Of a stretch of DNA of 64,000 nt, positions 19,366-28,592 are shown one piece after another. The position numbers and the translations under genes were made by a program. This DNA comes from Burkholderia guangdongensis (lineage in GTDB: Bacteria; Pseudomonadota; Gammaproteobacteria; Burkholderiales; Burkholderiaceae). Under the pieces are notes generated by a model, which had not been told where the DNA came from, made no database searches, and saw only the letters and a program-made list of their open reading frames with translations. The stretch's first letter is position 1. Each line of letters starts with the position of its first letter. The stretch lies in the NCBI RefSeq assembly GCF_013403875.1, contig NZ_JACBNX010000008.1, positions 1 to 64,000 of the forward strand, written 5' to 3'.

Positions 19366-21072
19366 TCAACGGAACAACCAGCTAAACAACCTTTGAAGCA
19401 GCCCTCGCTGCGACGGGCGCTGCCCGGCGCCGATGGATCTGCCAGCCGTCGAGCTGGTCGGCGCTTTCGATCGCGAGCCGGGCGATGCGGGCGGCGGTGT
19501 TGGGCGCGTCGTAGGCGGAGGAGCCGAAGATGCGCGGATGGCATTCAATACGCTCTGGTTAGGCGAAACGCGCGCCGGCGGCGAAGCTGGTCGCGGCGGT
19601 GTCGGTCGCGATGAGGACGGCAGCGAGGGCCGCGCCGCCTGCATTGCGTCTTTCGAGCGCGAGCTGCCTTGGACCTTGCCAAGGATCTCGCGATTGGCAG
19701 CAATGTCTCGCGAGGCCGGCGCGCCGGCCTTCGGTCCGGCCAGACGCCAGCGCGCGTCGGCTTCCGAAAGGAGTGTCATTTGGCCAACTGCGGTGACGTT
19801 GATGGATACGTGCGAATAGCGATATTTTTTACTCTCGAACGGTGGCTCCATCAAGCCGATGACGCTAACCCATTTGCCAACCCAAGAATCGTCTGGCTTT
19901 GTGCGCAGCGTGTCAAGGCCGTCGCTCCATATTGCGATCTTGAAAATACGGCCCCGCCATGGTCCGAAATTTACGAAGATGTAGGGCTTGCGATTCCTCG
20001 CCACATCATTCTTCACTTCAACGATCTTGCCAATCACTTCGACCTTGTTGCCCACCCGCAGCAAGCAAGCCTCGTATTCGGTCGCGGAGAGAACTTCATA
20101 CGCCCCAATGTATCCTACCCTCGACTTGCCTTCGGCCATCTTGCCGGTGAGTACAACGCTCGCCGGGAGTGGCGGCATGTTTCTGCCCGCGATGAAGTCG
20201 GCCAAAGTCGGGGCCTTCTGCATCGGCGACGCGCAGATTGCAGCAAACGCCTTGGCTTTTTGCGCCAACCCCGCCTTTGACGCGAGAAGCGCAAACCCCG
20301 GCGACGAACTGGGATCAATGAAATCGCTCGCACGAAATACGATTGCGTCGATTTCCGAGTTCGTCTTTCCCCAAATCGACGGATCGGTTCGGAGGGCCTC
20401 AATCGACAGCCATAAGGAAATTAGCGAGAAGCGATCGAGCGTCGAGTCGAACGGGTTGGCGTCTTTGCGGCCTGGGTGTTGAAAATTGACGTGTCCGAGC
20501 TCCGCGCTGCCGAGATCCTTTATCTCGTCAATCCACATGCCGTCGTAGTCGATCAGTTGGACGCTCATGCCCCCGCTGGACACCATTAGGTTGCCCGTCT
20601 GGATGTCTCCGTGAGCGATGCACTCCTTTTCGAGAAACACGGACAATGATTCAAGCGAAGAAGCAAGCGCTCCGAGGGCTTGCGGGGACCCGTGATTGTC
20701 CTCGAGGAACTCACCGAGCGTCTCGCCTTTCGCCCATGCCATTTTGACGATCGGATATTCTCCGCCCTCGACGCGGATTCCTTTTTGCTGGAATTGGAAG
20801 TCGAGAAAATACGGCGAACGCATGGCAACTAGACGCTTGGAGATGGCTGTGTATCGCCGTTCCAACGCCTTCGACTCTCGATGGAAGCAGCGCACGGCGT
20901 ATTTTTTTGACCCCGCCGTGATGGTGTAGGTCAGCGCGAATCCGCCGCTAATGGCAAGGGGAAGCCCCATGCCTGTAGTCCCCACCCTCCCGCCTTTAAG
21001 CTCAGGGTCGGTCAGCCACATCGAGTGGTTGTTGAAGGCGTTGTTATATTGCTCGAGAGACGGATAGGCCAT
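19366..21072 (-). CDS. Protein kinase-like protein with OB-like domain and Pro-rich tail (TerY-P-type triad kinase)
   Basis: A 568-residue protein. Residues 20-300 resemble a Ser/Thr kinase. The glycine-rich loop region is LAISGGFALTY, the usual VAIK lysine position reads YAVRCF (Arg61), the catalytic loop is HGDIQTGN (154-161) and the metal loop is LIDYDG (173-178, DYDG in place of DFG). Residues 340-440 look like an OB-type beta-barrel (NKVEVIGKIVEVKND, KWVSVIGLMEPP). A Pro/Ser-rich linker (482-550) ends in a short hydrophobic helix, LLQRLFSWLF. ATG 21072 is preferred over a TTG at 21090. It overlaps the PP2C gene by 29 bases, so it is cotranslated. Substrate unknown; inferred to form a phosphorylation switch with the adjacent phosphatase and vWA protein. 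Clearly lower GC than the core genes. Confidence 0.8.
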   Translation of the reverse strand: MAYPSLEQYNNAFNNHSMWLTDPELKGGRVGTTGMGLPLAISGGFALTYTITAGSKKYAVRCFHRESKALERRYTAISKRLVAMRSPYFLDFQFQQKGIRVEGGEYPIVKMAWAKGETLGEFLEDNHGSPQALGALASSLESLSVFLEKECIAHGDIQTGNLMVSSGGMSVQLIDYDGMWIDEIKDLGSAELGHVNFQHPGRKDANPFDSTLDRFSLISLWLSIEALRTDPSIWGKTNSEIDAIVFRASDFIDPSSSPGFALLASKAGLAQKAKAFAAICASPMQKAPTLADFIAGRNMPPLPASVVLTGKMAEGKSRVGYIGAYEVLSATEYEACLLRVGNKVEVIGKIVEVKNDVARNRKPYIFVNFGPWRGRIFKIAIWSDGLDTLRTKPDDSWVGKWVSVIGLMEPPFESKKYRYSHVSINVTAVGQMTLLSEADARWRLAGPKAGAPASRDIAANREILGKVQGSSRSKDAMQAARPSLPSSSRPTPPRPASPPARVSPNQSVLNAIRASSAPPPTTRPTPPPASPGSRSKAPTSSTAGRSIGAGQRPSQRGLLQRLFSWLFR

Positions 21073-21805
21073 CGCGCGCTTCGCGTTCAAACGAGAGAAC
21101 GAGCAACGTCGAGTCGTCGACTCGCATGCGCCTCGTTGCGCGCTCCCTCAACACCAATTCAGCCAGTTGCTCCTCGCGTCTCAGCGATGCCAGTTCGAGA
21201 AGCCCGTCGCAGTTCTCGCGCGCCGAGCGAAGCGCCCACTCGCCCAATGCGTCTGTCATGCACAAGAGCCGAGGAACGTTCAATTTGTCGAGGTGGAGCG
21301 TCGTGCCATGCCGCGTCCAGAAATCGCCCGCGTCGAGAAAGCCGTTGTGGCGACGGATGGTCGACAGCAACGACGGACGCTCTTGAAACCGCTCGGGGTC
21401 GTCGAACGGCCAAGCGCAAACCAGCCGATCTTCGTCGATCAACAGCGCGATGCTGTCTCCGACGGCCAGCAGCTCCACGGCGTGGTGATCGGCGAGATAC
21501 TCGCCACCCAACAGGGTGGCGAAGCTGCCGCGCTCGAAGGCCGCCTGCTTCGACCAGGACATCGACGAAAAGTCATGCGCTGCCTCGTAGTTCGCGAGAG
21601 CGTCGTCGACCCACGCCGGGTTCACGCCTGGATCATCGACAAAGCGATTTGCCAACAATTTGGCCCACAACTTCGAATCGAACGAGTCGCTCGCGCCATC
21701 CGAGAGCGCGAAGCGGTTCGAGCCAACCGGAATCGCGAGCGCGTCTTCGTTGGCTTCCGGGCTACCGAGCTCCTTCGGAACGCTGCCGGCGAACTCCTGT
21801 CTCAT
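21044..21805 (-). CDS. PP2C-family protein phosphatase of the vWA-PP2C-kinase triad
   Basis: A 253-residue metal-dependent Ser/Thr phosphatase. PP2C motifs appear in order: ANEDA (Glu20-Asp21), ALSDGAS (33-39), GSFATLLGG (93-101), LLAVGDS (113-118), MTDALGEW (183-190; the usual SDG is changed to TDA) and VDDSTLLVL (229-237). The metal-binding aspartates are therefore present and it is probably active. ATG 21805 lies eight bases past the vWA stop; an upstream TTG at 21859 would overlap vWA by 47 bases and is less likely. Middle gene of three closely packed genes; probably reverses the kinase's action. Confidence 0.83.
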   Translation of the reverse strand: MRQEFAGSVPKELGSPEANEDALAIPVGSNRFALSDGASDSFDSKLWAKLLANRFVDDPGVNPAWVDDALANYEAAHDFSSMSWSKQAAFERGSFATLLGGEYLADHHAVELLAVGDSIALLIDEDRLVCAWPFDDPERFQERPSLLSTIRRHNGFLDAGDFWTRHGTTLHLDKLNVPRLLCMTDALGEWALRSARENCDGLLELASLRREEQLAELVLRERATRRMRVDDSTLLVLSFEREARDGLSVSRAI

Positions 21806-21812
21806 CGTGATA

Positions 21813-22646
21813 TCAACGCAATTGCGCGGCGCGGGTTCCGATGTCGAAGAACTGGACAATCTCCGCAGCTTCGGCGTTGAAAGTAAACCCTCGCGCCTCC
21901 ATGGCGATTGCGGCGCCGTCGTTTTGCGCGAAGCGAATCAGGTGGTCGGGCAACGGGCTCGACATCCGGAACAGCAGTTTCGCGAAGCTGTCCGGCAACC
22001 CCGATTCAGCCGACGGGAAGCTGATCGGGTTGTGCCCAAGCGTGCTCGCGTGGAGATTGAAAAGAAGCACTTCGCCGTCATTCGTGCGGATTTGCCGAAC
22101 GTGGCTGGCAAGCTCCTCGGGATCACCGTCCGTGGATTCGCCGTCGGTCACGTGGAGGATCGTCGGCGGGTAGCTGTCGGGGTGAGCGTCGCACCAAGCG
22201 ACGAGCTCCTCGGCGGCCCGAGTCAGCGCTGCACGCATCGGCGTTCCGCCCGTGGCGACCGGATCAAACCAAACTGGAAACTTGACCGTCGTTTCGACGA
22301 TGCCACCCGCTCCGTCATCCTGCTTGCGCTTGCGATCTTCGATTCTCGACGGATTTTGCTCGAATGCCGAGATAGGATGCAGGATTTGTGATCCGAGCGC
22401 GCCCGACAATCCGTTCGACACGCCGTTGCCGTTGTATCCGATAACGCCGACGTCGAAGTAGTCTCGAACCCCTTCGGATTTTGTGCAGCGCGTCACCAAA
22501 TTCATCAGCGTGCGATTGAGCGCGTCGGCGACAAACTCCGCCTTGCTCTTGCCTGAGGACATTTTGTCCGACATCGAGCCAGACTGATCGACGACAAACA
22601 AAAATGCGGTCGGGCCGTTGCGGCTGATTTGCGCTTCGTATGTCAT
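21813..22646 (-). CDS. vWA-domain protein (TerY-like) of the vWA-PP2C-kinase triad
   Basis: A 277-residue von Willebrand factor A domain protein without signal peptide or membrane segment. The MIDAS metal site is complete: FVVDQSGSMS (Asp20, Ser22, Ser24), the TGGTPM threonine near 132-135 and HVTDGESTDGD (Asp168). It resembles the TerY group of small vWA proteins that pair with PP2C and kinase genes. ATG 22646 is preferred because GGGAGA lies a few bases upstream and the promoter at 22672-22700 starts transcription between it and the longer frame start at 22700. First gene of the triad. It could be the phosphorylated scaffold or metal sensor; role inferred. Confidence 0.85.
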   Translation of the reverse strand: MTYEAQISRNGPTAFLFVVDQSGSMSDKMSSGKSKAEFVADALNRTLMNLVTRCTKSEGVRDYFDVGVIGYNGNGVSNGLSGALGSQILHPISAFEQNPSRIEDRKRKQDDGAGGIVETTVKFPVWFDPVATGGTPMRAALTRAAEELVAWCDAHPDSYPPTILHVTDGESTDGDPEELASHVRQIRTNDGEVLLFNLHASTLGHNPISFPSAESGLPDSFAKLLFRMSSPLPDHLIRFAQNDGAAIAMEARGFTFNAEAAEIVQFFDIGTRAAQLR

Positions 22647-22671
22647 TGTTTGTCTCCCATAGGGTCGCCAA

Positions 22672-22700
22672 ATCATACCAGCCGGATTGTTTTGTCTCAA
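22672..22700 (-). promoter_or_regulatory. Sigma-70 promoter of the vWA-PP2C-kinase triad
   Basis: Read leftward, TTGAGA (22700-22695) and TATGAT (22677-22672) are separated by exactly 17 bases. TGG directly before the -10 gives an extended -10. The predicted transcription start near 22665 leaves a leader of under 20 bases before the vWA ATG. The surrounding 22647-22953 stretch (307 bases, AT-richer) has no gene I can support. Confidence 0.6.
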
Positions 22701-22953
22701 ACAGCTTTGCTATGAAATAGCCAACATCGCTTTTTAGGGCCGTTTTGGCGGCGGCGAACCGATACCCCAAGCGGATCGGCCGCCGCTCGATCGTTTGAAC
22801 AATCGATCGCGTTTGGCCTTCAATTATGCGAATTGATTCAAGTCGACAGCCGGCCCGGTGCATCACTCCACATGCTTAAAATTTAACTACCCAACCGTTC
22901 ACGGAAAGGGGTCAACTTCAAGGGGCACTCCCTCCAACACTCGAACGACATTT

Positions 22954-23757
22954 TTATAGCTTGTACTCGGTGGTGAGCGGAAGCTTTAATTCGGCCCTGA
23001 ATCGGTTTTCGCAAATCTCCGGTAAATCGCCCACGTTCGTCGTATCGAACGATTTATTTCCCACTTTTCCACAGCCAACCGTCAGGTTTTCTTCTTCTTG
23101 CCTGGTCCGTATCGCGGTTCCCGTCAGATAGTGCAGTGCATGAATGAGTTCGTGAGCCAATCCTACGTGCGGCGGTATATACCCACCACTCGGCCCGAAT
23201 GCAGCCAATGATGGCTGCCAACAAATAATGGCTGTCGCGCCTCCTCCGGCCTTACCATCGTCGGCATAAAACGCGGAGTCGCTGCTTGAGCTGCTGACTT
23301 CCGACGAATTCACATTTCGCATCGAGCGAATCGCCGCCGATTTTTCGTCTGTGCTTATCGATTGCATACCCTTCATCCAGGCATCGTAGCGGTCTTTTCC
23401 ATTCGGAAGTGGCTCGACATCGCCGCACCAACGCCTCGTGCCGGGCGGCAACATATCTGCACCGTCGATCCGATCACCTTCCCCATATCGAGGCTCGATC
23501 ATCACTTTAACCGCCGCCAATACATTGTTTCCCGTCTCGATTGGAAAGCGGGATGAAGGATCCGACTTGGCAATGGCATCGAGTAGCTTCTTGCCGACCT
23601 CCATGGCATGAATATACTCAAGCGAGCACTTGACTTCGAGGTTCCAATAGTCCATTTGGACATCGATTGACGATTGCTTGTCGCCGTTGCCGAGCCGCCA
23701 CTTTCGCACGGCAATGAAATCGAATTGACCCGAGAGCTGTTGCCAGTAGTAGGGCAT
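22954..23757 (-). CDS. Putative M91-family zinc metallopeptidase (NleD/HopH1-like effector fold)
   Basis: A 267-residue protein. A zincin motif LAHELIHALHYLTG (HELIH 202-206) is followed by an acidic stretch EEEN and by CENRFRAELKLPLTTEY near the C-terminus. That order (HExxH, then E-N-x-RxELxLPLxxxY) is what I associate with peptidase family M91, which includes type III effectors NleD and HopH1/XopG and C-terminal toxin domains. There is no signal peptide or membrane segment. The ATG has GAGG seven bases before it. GC is markedly below the core genes, consistent with transfer. Upstream of and co-oriented with the vWA triad but 307 bases away. It could be a secreted effector, a truncated polymorphic-toxin domain, or a defence protease. 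Confidence is good for the zinc site and moderate for the family. Confidence 0.7.
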   Translation of the reverse strand: MPYYWQQLSGQFDFIAVRKWRLGNGDKQSSIDVQMDYWNLEVKCSLEYIHAMEVGKKLLDAIAKSDPSSRFPIETGNNVLAAVKVMIEPRYGEGDRIDGADMLPPGTRRWCGDVEPLPNGKDRYDAWMKGMQSISTDEKSAAIRSMRNVNSSEVSSSSSDSAFYADDGKAGGGATAIICWQPSLAAFGPSGGYIPPHVGLAHELIHALHYLTGTAIRTRQEEENLTVGCGKVGNKSFDTTNVGDLPEICENRFRAELKLPLTTEYKL

Positions 23758-24064
23758 AGGCGAACCTCATTCAACCAATTCTCTCCGCACGATTCTCCGC
23801 GTGGCCGATGGCACATGGCACGCAGCCGCAAACCAGACGCCGCCATATCTTAGCAGTAGTCTGCAGCATGCTCGACCGATATGGGAAACCACATTTGACC
23901 TGAACGAAATGCGTGCGGCCCCGCGCGTCTCTATGAGGCGACGCATGGAATACAGCACATCCGCCAATGCTGCAGCCCTGACAATCGAATGTTCAACACT
24001 GACCGACCCCGGACCCATAATACCGTCGCGACGCTTGGGCGGCTTGGCGACGCGCGCCCGTCTC
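23758..24064. other. Island intergenic stretch, no supportable gene
   Basis: A 307-base stretch between the M91 gene and the integrase remnant. Both strands have short open frames (for example 23767-24096 leftward and 23801-24070 rightward). None has a convincing ribosome-binding site, recognisable motif or normal codon pattern. It probably represents the debris left when the rest of the integrase and neighbouring genes were lost. Confidence 0.5.
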
Positions 24065-24487
24065 TTATGAGCTTCCCCAGAAATTTCGCCTTCCAAGAGG
24101 TCTGAGGTTTCCTCGGTTTTTCGCCTTCCTGTGCCGCTCGACGTGCCCCTCGAGATAGCCCCGACAAACTTGCCGCAGTGTCGGCGAATGCGCCTGCTGT
24201 ACCATATCGCCGACAGTGCTTTTGCTTAGCCGTCTGGCTAGTACCGGATCGTTGCCGGATTTGCGATCATCTTTCAGGTGTTCCCACGCAACGACGGCCG
24301 CAGCCAACGACAGCGCGGGCCACTCGCCGATTTTGATTTGACGCATCCGTTCGTCGACGGGCGACTTGAAGCGATAGACCCAGGCCCAACGAGTCTGGGT
24401 TGCTTTCAGGCGCAGCCCGGGACAGCCGTCGATGCTCATGTATGTACCCGGCAAAAGCTGCTTTGCCCTGCGTGCGTCGAATCTCAT
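24065..24487 (-). pseudogene. Tyrosine integrase remnant, N-terminal arm-binding domain only
   Basis: A 140-residue frame matching the beginning of phage/island tyrosine integrases with a DUF4102-type arm-binding domain: PGTYMSIDGCPGLRLKAT, WAWVYRFKSPVDERMRQIKIGEWPALSLAAA and LRQVCRGYLEGHVERHRKAK. Full-length relatives run to about 400 residues; here the frame stops after about 140, before the core-binding and catalytic domains with the Arg-His-Arg-Tyr residues. The last 15 residues look like frameshifted sequence. It cannot be an active recombinase. It marks the mutS-side end of the 19.2-24.6 kb island and points leftward into it. Confidence 0.82.
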
Positions 24488-24495
24488 CGGCCCTC

Positions 24496-24539
24496 GGCGT
24501 AACTTTCTGCTAACGCCAGTAGCATGCCGGCGTAACTTT
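24496..24539. repeat. Pair of 11-bp direct repeats upstream of the integrase remnant
   Basis: GGCGTAACTTT occurs at 24496-24506 and again at 24529-24539, 33 bases apart, immediately upstream of the integrase start. A partial inverted copy (GCTAACGCC) lies between them. Position and spacing fit integrase arm-type or attachment-site repeats. I could not find a matching copy near 19.2-19.4 kb on the other side, so a full att pair is not demonstrated. Confidence 0.5.
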
Positions 24540-24541
24540 TT

Positions 24542-24569
24542 TTGTCTTACAAATATGAAGAGTTATGCT
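24542..24569 (+). promoter_or_regulatory. Tentative promoter of mutS
   Basis: TTGTCT (24542-24547) and TATGCT (24564-24569) are spaced 16 bases, about 80 bases ahead of the mutS start. If correct, the promoter lies at the very edge of the island and may have been supplied or altered by the insertion. Confidence 0.35.
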
Positions 24570-24646
24570 TACGAACGAAATTTAGCAAGATGTCGCGACG
24601 CGGGGGAGTTCGATCGCGAAGGCCCTCGAATGGACGGAAAGCGTTG

Positions 24647-27334
24647 ATGGATAAGGACGTGCAGGAAATCACAAAATCAAAACAGCAGCTGACAGAAGCT
24701 GCTGTCAGCAATCACACGCCGATGATGCAGCAATACCTGCGCATCAAGGCCGACCACCCCGACACGCTCGTCTTCTACCGGATGGGCGATTTCTACGAGT
24801 TGTTCTTCGACGACGCGGAAAAGGCCGCGCGCCTGCTCGACCTGACCCTCACGCAGCGCGGCGCGTCGGCGGGTAATCCGATCAAGATGGCCGGCGTCCC
24901 GCATCACGCGGTCGAGCAGTACCTCGCGAAGCTCGTGAAGATGGGTGAATCGGTCGCGATCTGCGAGCAGATCGGCGATCCGGCAACGTCGAAAGGCCCG
25001 GTCGAGCGCAAGGTCGTGCGCGTCGTCACGCCGGGCACGCTGACCGACGCGGCGCTGCTGTCCGACAAGAACGACGTCTACCTGCTCGCGACCTGCAGCG
25101 GGCACAACAAGCGCGGCGTCGCGGTCAACATCGGCCTCGCGTGGCTGAATCTCGCGAGCGGCGCGCTGCGGCTCGCCGAGATCGCGCCCGACCAGCTCGG
25201 TGCCGCGCTCGAACGCATCCGCCCGGCCGAGATCCTGACGCCCGACGCATCGGCCGACGCGATTGCACCGGGCACCGGCACGATCCGGCGCGTGCCGGAC
25301 TGGCACTTCGACGTCGCGTCGGGCACGCAGCGCCTGTGCGATCAGCTCGACGTCGCGAGCCTCGAAGGCTTCGGCGCGCATTCGCTGACGAGCGCGTGCG
25401 GCGCTGCAGGCGCGCTGCTGCTGTACGCGGCGGCGACGCAGGGCCAGCAGTTGCGGCACGTGCGCAGCCTCAAGGTCGAGAACGAAACCGAATACATCGG
25501 ACTCGACCCGGCCACGCGCCGCAATCTCGAGTTGACCGAGACGCTGCGCGGCACTGAATCGCCGACGCTGTACTCGCTGCTCGACACCTGCTGCACGACG
25601 ATGGGCAGCCGGCTCCTGCGCCACTGGCTGCATCATCCGCCGCGCGCGTCGGTCGCCGCGCAGGCGCGCCAGCAGGCGATCGGCGCGCTGCTCGACGCGC
25701 CCGCGCACGCGAGCGTCGACACGCTGCGCAGCGCGCTGCGGCAGATCGCCGACGTCGAGCGGATCACCGGCCGCCTCGCGCTGCTCTCCGCGCGGCCGCG
25801 CGATCTGTCGAGCCTGCGCGACACGTTCGCCGCGCTGCCGGCGCTGCGCGAGCGCATCGCGCCGATCGTCGGCGATGCGGATTCGCTCGCGCGACTCGAT
25901 GGCGCGCTCGTGCCGCCCGGCGAGTGCCTCGATCTGCTGACGAGCGCGATCGCCACCGAGCCGGCCGCGATGGTGCGCGACGGCGGCGTGATCGCGTGCG
26001 GCTACGACGCGGAACTCGACGAGCTGCGCGACATCTCGGAAAACTGCGGCCAGTTCCTGATCGACCTCGAGGCGCGCGAGCGCGCGCGCACCGGCATCGC
26101 GAACCTGCGCGTCGAATACAACAAGGTGCACGGCTTCTACATCGAGGTCACGCGCGGCCAGACCGACAAGGTCCCCGACGACTACCGCCGCCGTCAGACG
26201 CTGAAGAACGCGGAGCGCTACATCACGCCCGAGCTGAAGACGTTCGAGGACAAGGCGCTGTCCGCGCAGGAGCGCGCGCTCGCGCGCGAACGCTCGCTGT
26301 ACGACGGCGTGCTGCAGGCGCTGCTGCCGTTCATCCCCGAATGCCAGCGCGTCGCGTCCGCGCTCGCGGAGCTCGACCTGCTCGCCGCATTCGCGGAGCG
26401 CGCCCGTGCGCTCGACTGGGTCGCGCCGAGCTTCAGCGACGACATCGGCATCGAGATCGAGCAGGGCCGCCATCCGGTCGTCGAGGCGCAGGTCGAGCAG
26501 TTCATCGCGAACGACTGCCAGTTGACCGCCGATCGCAAGCTGCTGCTGATCACCGGCCCGAACATGGGCGGTAAATCGACGTTCATGCGGCAGACCGCGC
26601 TGATCGCGCTGATGGCCTACGTCGGCAGCTACGTGCCCGCGCGGTCCGCGCGCTTCGGCCCGATCGACCGGATCTTCACGCGAATCGGTGCGGCTGACGA
26701 TCTCGCGGGCGGACGCTCGACATTCATGGTCGAGATGACCGAAGCGGCCGCGATCCTGAACGATGCGACGCCGCAGAGCCTCGTGCTGATGGACGAGATC
26801 GGCCGCGGCACGTCGACGTTCGACGGCCTCGCGCTCGCGTGGGCGATCGCGCGTCATCTGCTCTCGCACAATGGCTGCTACACGCTGTTCGCGACGCACT
26901 ACTTCGAGCTCACGCAACTGCCGAGCGAATTCCCGCACGCGGCAAACGTGCATCTGTCCGCGGTCGAGCACGGGCATGGGATCGTGTTTCTGCACGCGGT
27001 CAACGAAGGCCCCGCGAACCAGAGCTACGGCCTGCAGGTCGCGCAGCTCGCCGGCGTGCCGGCGCCGGTGATTCGCGCGGCGCGCAAGCATCTCGCGCAT
27101 CTCGAGCAGCAGTCCGCCGCGCAGCACACGCCGCAGCTCGACCTGTTCAGCGCACCGCCCGTGCTCGACGATCTCGAATGCGCGGACGACGTGCCGCGCG
27201 CGAGCGCACCGCATCCCGCGCTCGAAAAACTGCGCGCGATCGATCCCGACGATCTGAAGCCGCGCGACGCGCTCGACCTGCTCTACCAACTGCGCACGCT
27301 CGTCCAGTCGCACGATGCCGACGAACACGCGTGA
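24647..27334 (+). CDS. mutS: DNA mismatch repair protein MutS
   Basis: Recognises mismatches and small loops and starts repair with MutL. The 895-residue chain has the mismatch-wedge [15 protein letters not shown], the MutS core, and the ATPase with Walker [15 protein letters not shown], signature region [12 protein letters not shown] and Walker [20 protein letters not shown] 24647 is preferred: a longer frame runs back to a TTG at 24542, but conserved sequence begins shortly after 24647 ([18 protein letters not shown]). The residues before that ([15 protein letters not shown]) are AT-rich and atypical of Burkholderia MutS, so the N-terminus may have been rewritten by the neighbouring island. 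Confidence 0.96.
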   Translation: MDKDVQEITKSKQQLTEAAVSNHTPMMQQYLRIKADHPDTLVFYRMGDFYELFFDDAEKAARLLDLTLTQRGASAGNPIKMAGVPHHAVEQYLAKLVKMGESVAICEQIGDPATSKGPVERKVVRVVTPGTLTDAALLSDKNDVYLLATCSGHNKRGVAVNIGLAWLNLASGALRLAEIAPDQLGAALERIRPAEILTPDASADAIAPGTGTIRRVPDWHFDVASGTQRLCDQLDVASLEGFGAHSLTSACGAAGALLLYAAATQGQQLRHVRSLKVENETEYIGLDPATRRNLELTETLRGTESPTLYSLLDTCCTTMGSRLLRHWLHHPPRASVAAQARQQAIGALLDAPAHASVDTLRSALRQIADVERITGRLALLSARPRDLSSLRDTFAALPALRERIAPIVGDADSLARLDGALVPPGECLDLLTSAIATEPAAMVRDGGVIACGYDAELDELRDISENCGQFLIDLEARERARTGIANLRVEYNKVHGFYIEVTRGQTDKVPDDYRRRQTLKNAERYITPELKTFEDKALSAQERALARERSLYDGVLQALLPFIPECQRVASALAELDLLAAFAERARALDWVAPSFSDDIGIEIEQGRHPVVEAQVEQFIANDCQLTADRKLLLITGPNMGGKSTFMRQTALIALMAYVGSYVPARSARFGPIDRIFTRIGAADDLAGGRSTFMVEMTEAAAILNDATPQSLVLMDEIGRGTSTFDGLALAWAIARHLLSHNGCYTLFATHYFELTQLPSEFPHAANVHLSAVEHGHGIVFLHAVNEGPANQSYGLQVAQLAGVPAPVIRAARKHLAHLEQQSAAQHTPQLDLFSAPPVLDDLECADDVPRASAPHPALEKLRAIDPDDLKPRDALDLLYQLRTLVQSHDADEHA

Positions 27335-28592
27335 GCGCGGGGCAGTCGGCCTGCAGGCGCGGCTCGCGGCCGCGCTGATCGCGGCCGCGTCGTTCGCGCT
27401 CGCGCAGTCGGGCGCGCAAGCCGCGCCCGCACGCGGCAGCGACACGCGCTATTCGTTCGCGGTCGTGTCGGGCGCGATCGAATCGCCCGGCGACGAAGCG
27501 TCCGCGCAACGGATGTTCGAAGCGATCGCGCGCGATCGCAACGTCGCATTCGTCGTCTACACGGGGAATCTGAAAGGGCCGAACGAAGCGTGCCGCGATT
27601 CGCTGTATCTGCAGCGCGGCGCGATCCTCGCGGTATCGCGCGTGCCGATCGTGTTCGTTCCCGGCCACGACGACTGGATCACGTGCGGCACGGCCGCCGG
27701 CGGCTCGTACGATCCGGTCGAGCGCCTCGATTTCCTGCGGCAGACGCTGCTGACCGATCCGTCGTCACCGGATCCGAATGCGCCGCCAATCACGCGGGAA
27801 AGCGAAGTCCCCCGCTTCCATCCGTATAGGGAGAATGCACGCTGGATGCACGACGACACGGTGTTCGTCGCGCTCAACGTGCCGGCGCCGAACAACCATT
27901 ACCTGACCGCCGGCGGACGCAACGGCGAGTTCGAGGATCGCGTGATCGCGAACGGCTTCTGGATCGAGCATTCGGCTGAATATGCGAAGCGGCGCGGCGC
28001 GCGTGCACTCGTGATGTTCTTCGAAGGGAATCCGCAGTTCGACCGCTACGAGCGCGCGGAGCGCTTCGCATGGCTGCGTTTCAGCCGGCCGCGAGGGCGC
28101 GACGGCTTTCATGAATTGAAACGGAGCCTGGTGAAGGCCGCGTCGATTTTCCGCGGCCCGATCGTCATCATTCATGCGGACAACGAAACGCTGCCGTACG
28201 GCTTCGCGATCGACCGCCCGCTGCATGCCGACAACGGGGAACTCGTCGGCAACGTGACGCGCATCGCGATCGGCCCGCGTCAGCCCGCGAATCAGTGGAT
28301 ACGCATCGCGGTGAACCCGGTGCTGCGAACGCCGTTCAACGTGAGCCTGCAGGAAGTGCCGAGGAATCTGCCGGTGCCGCCCACCCTGCCGACGGTTCCG
28401 CGCGACGAGACACCGCTGCCGCAGATGCCGGAAATCCCGGCGCTGCCCGCGCTGCCGGATTCGTCGTCGGTCGCGCCGCCGCTGCCGGGCGACGGCGCGG
28501 CAGCGAGCAGCGGCTCGTCCGCGCCGGGGCCGGCACCGCTGTCCGCCCCGACGCCGGGCGTGCCGGCGAGTTCAGTGCAGCGTGGGCCCTGA
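27315..28592 (+). CDS. Exported metallophosphatase-like protein with Pro-rich C-terminus
   Basis: A 425-residue protein. The start is followed by a hydrophobic signal ([14 protein letters not shown], cleavage near AQAAP). The body has degenerate calcineurin-like phosphoesterase features: [14 protein letters not shown] in the position of [20 protein letters not shown] in the position of GNHD, and [13 protein letters not shown]. Key metal residues are partly replaced, so activity is uncertain. Residues after about 345 are Pro/Ala/Ser-rich. It overlaps the end of mutS by 20 bases and the end of the convergent slyD by 21 bases. Periplasmic; function unknown. Confidence 0.78.
   Translation: MPTNTRERGAVGLQARLAAALIAAASFALAQSGAQAAPARGSDTRYSFAVVSGAIESPGDEASAQRMFEAIARDRNVAFVVYTGNLKGPNEACRDSLYLQRGAILAVSRVPIVFVPGHDDWITCGTAAGGSYDPVERLDFLRQTLLTDPSSPDPNAPPITRESEVPRFHPYRENARWMHDDTVFVALNVPAPNNHYLTAGGRNGEFEDRVIANGFWIEHSAEYAKRRGARALVMFFEGNPQFDRYERAERFAWLRFSRPRGRDGFHELKRSLVKAASIFRGPIVIIHADNETLPYGFAIDRPLHADNGELVGNVTRIAIGPRQPANQWIRIAVNPVLRTPFNVSLQEVPRNLPVPPTLPTVPRDETPLPQMPEIPALPALPDSSSVAPPLPGDGAAASSGSSAPGPAPLSAPTPGVPASSVQRGP

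Noticed and set aside
24677..27445. 922-codon open frame antisense to mutS
   Set aside because: GC-rich antisense artefact: composition dominated by Arg, Ala, Glu, Val with no domain, while the sense strand has full MutS motifs.
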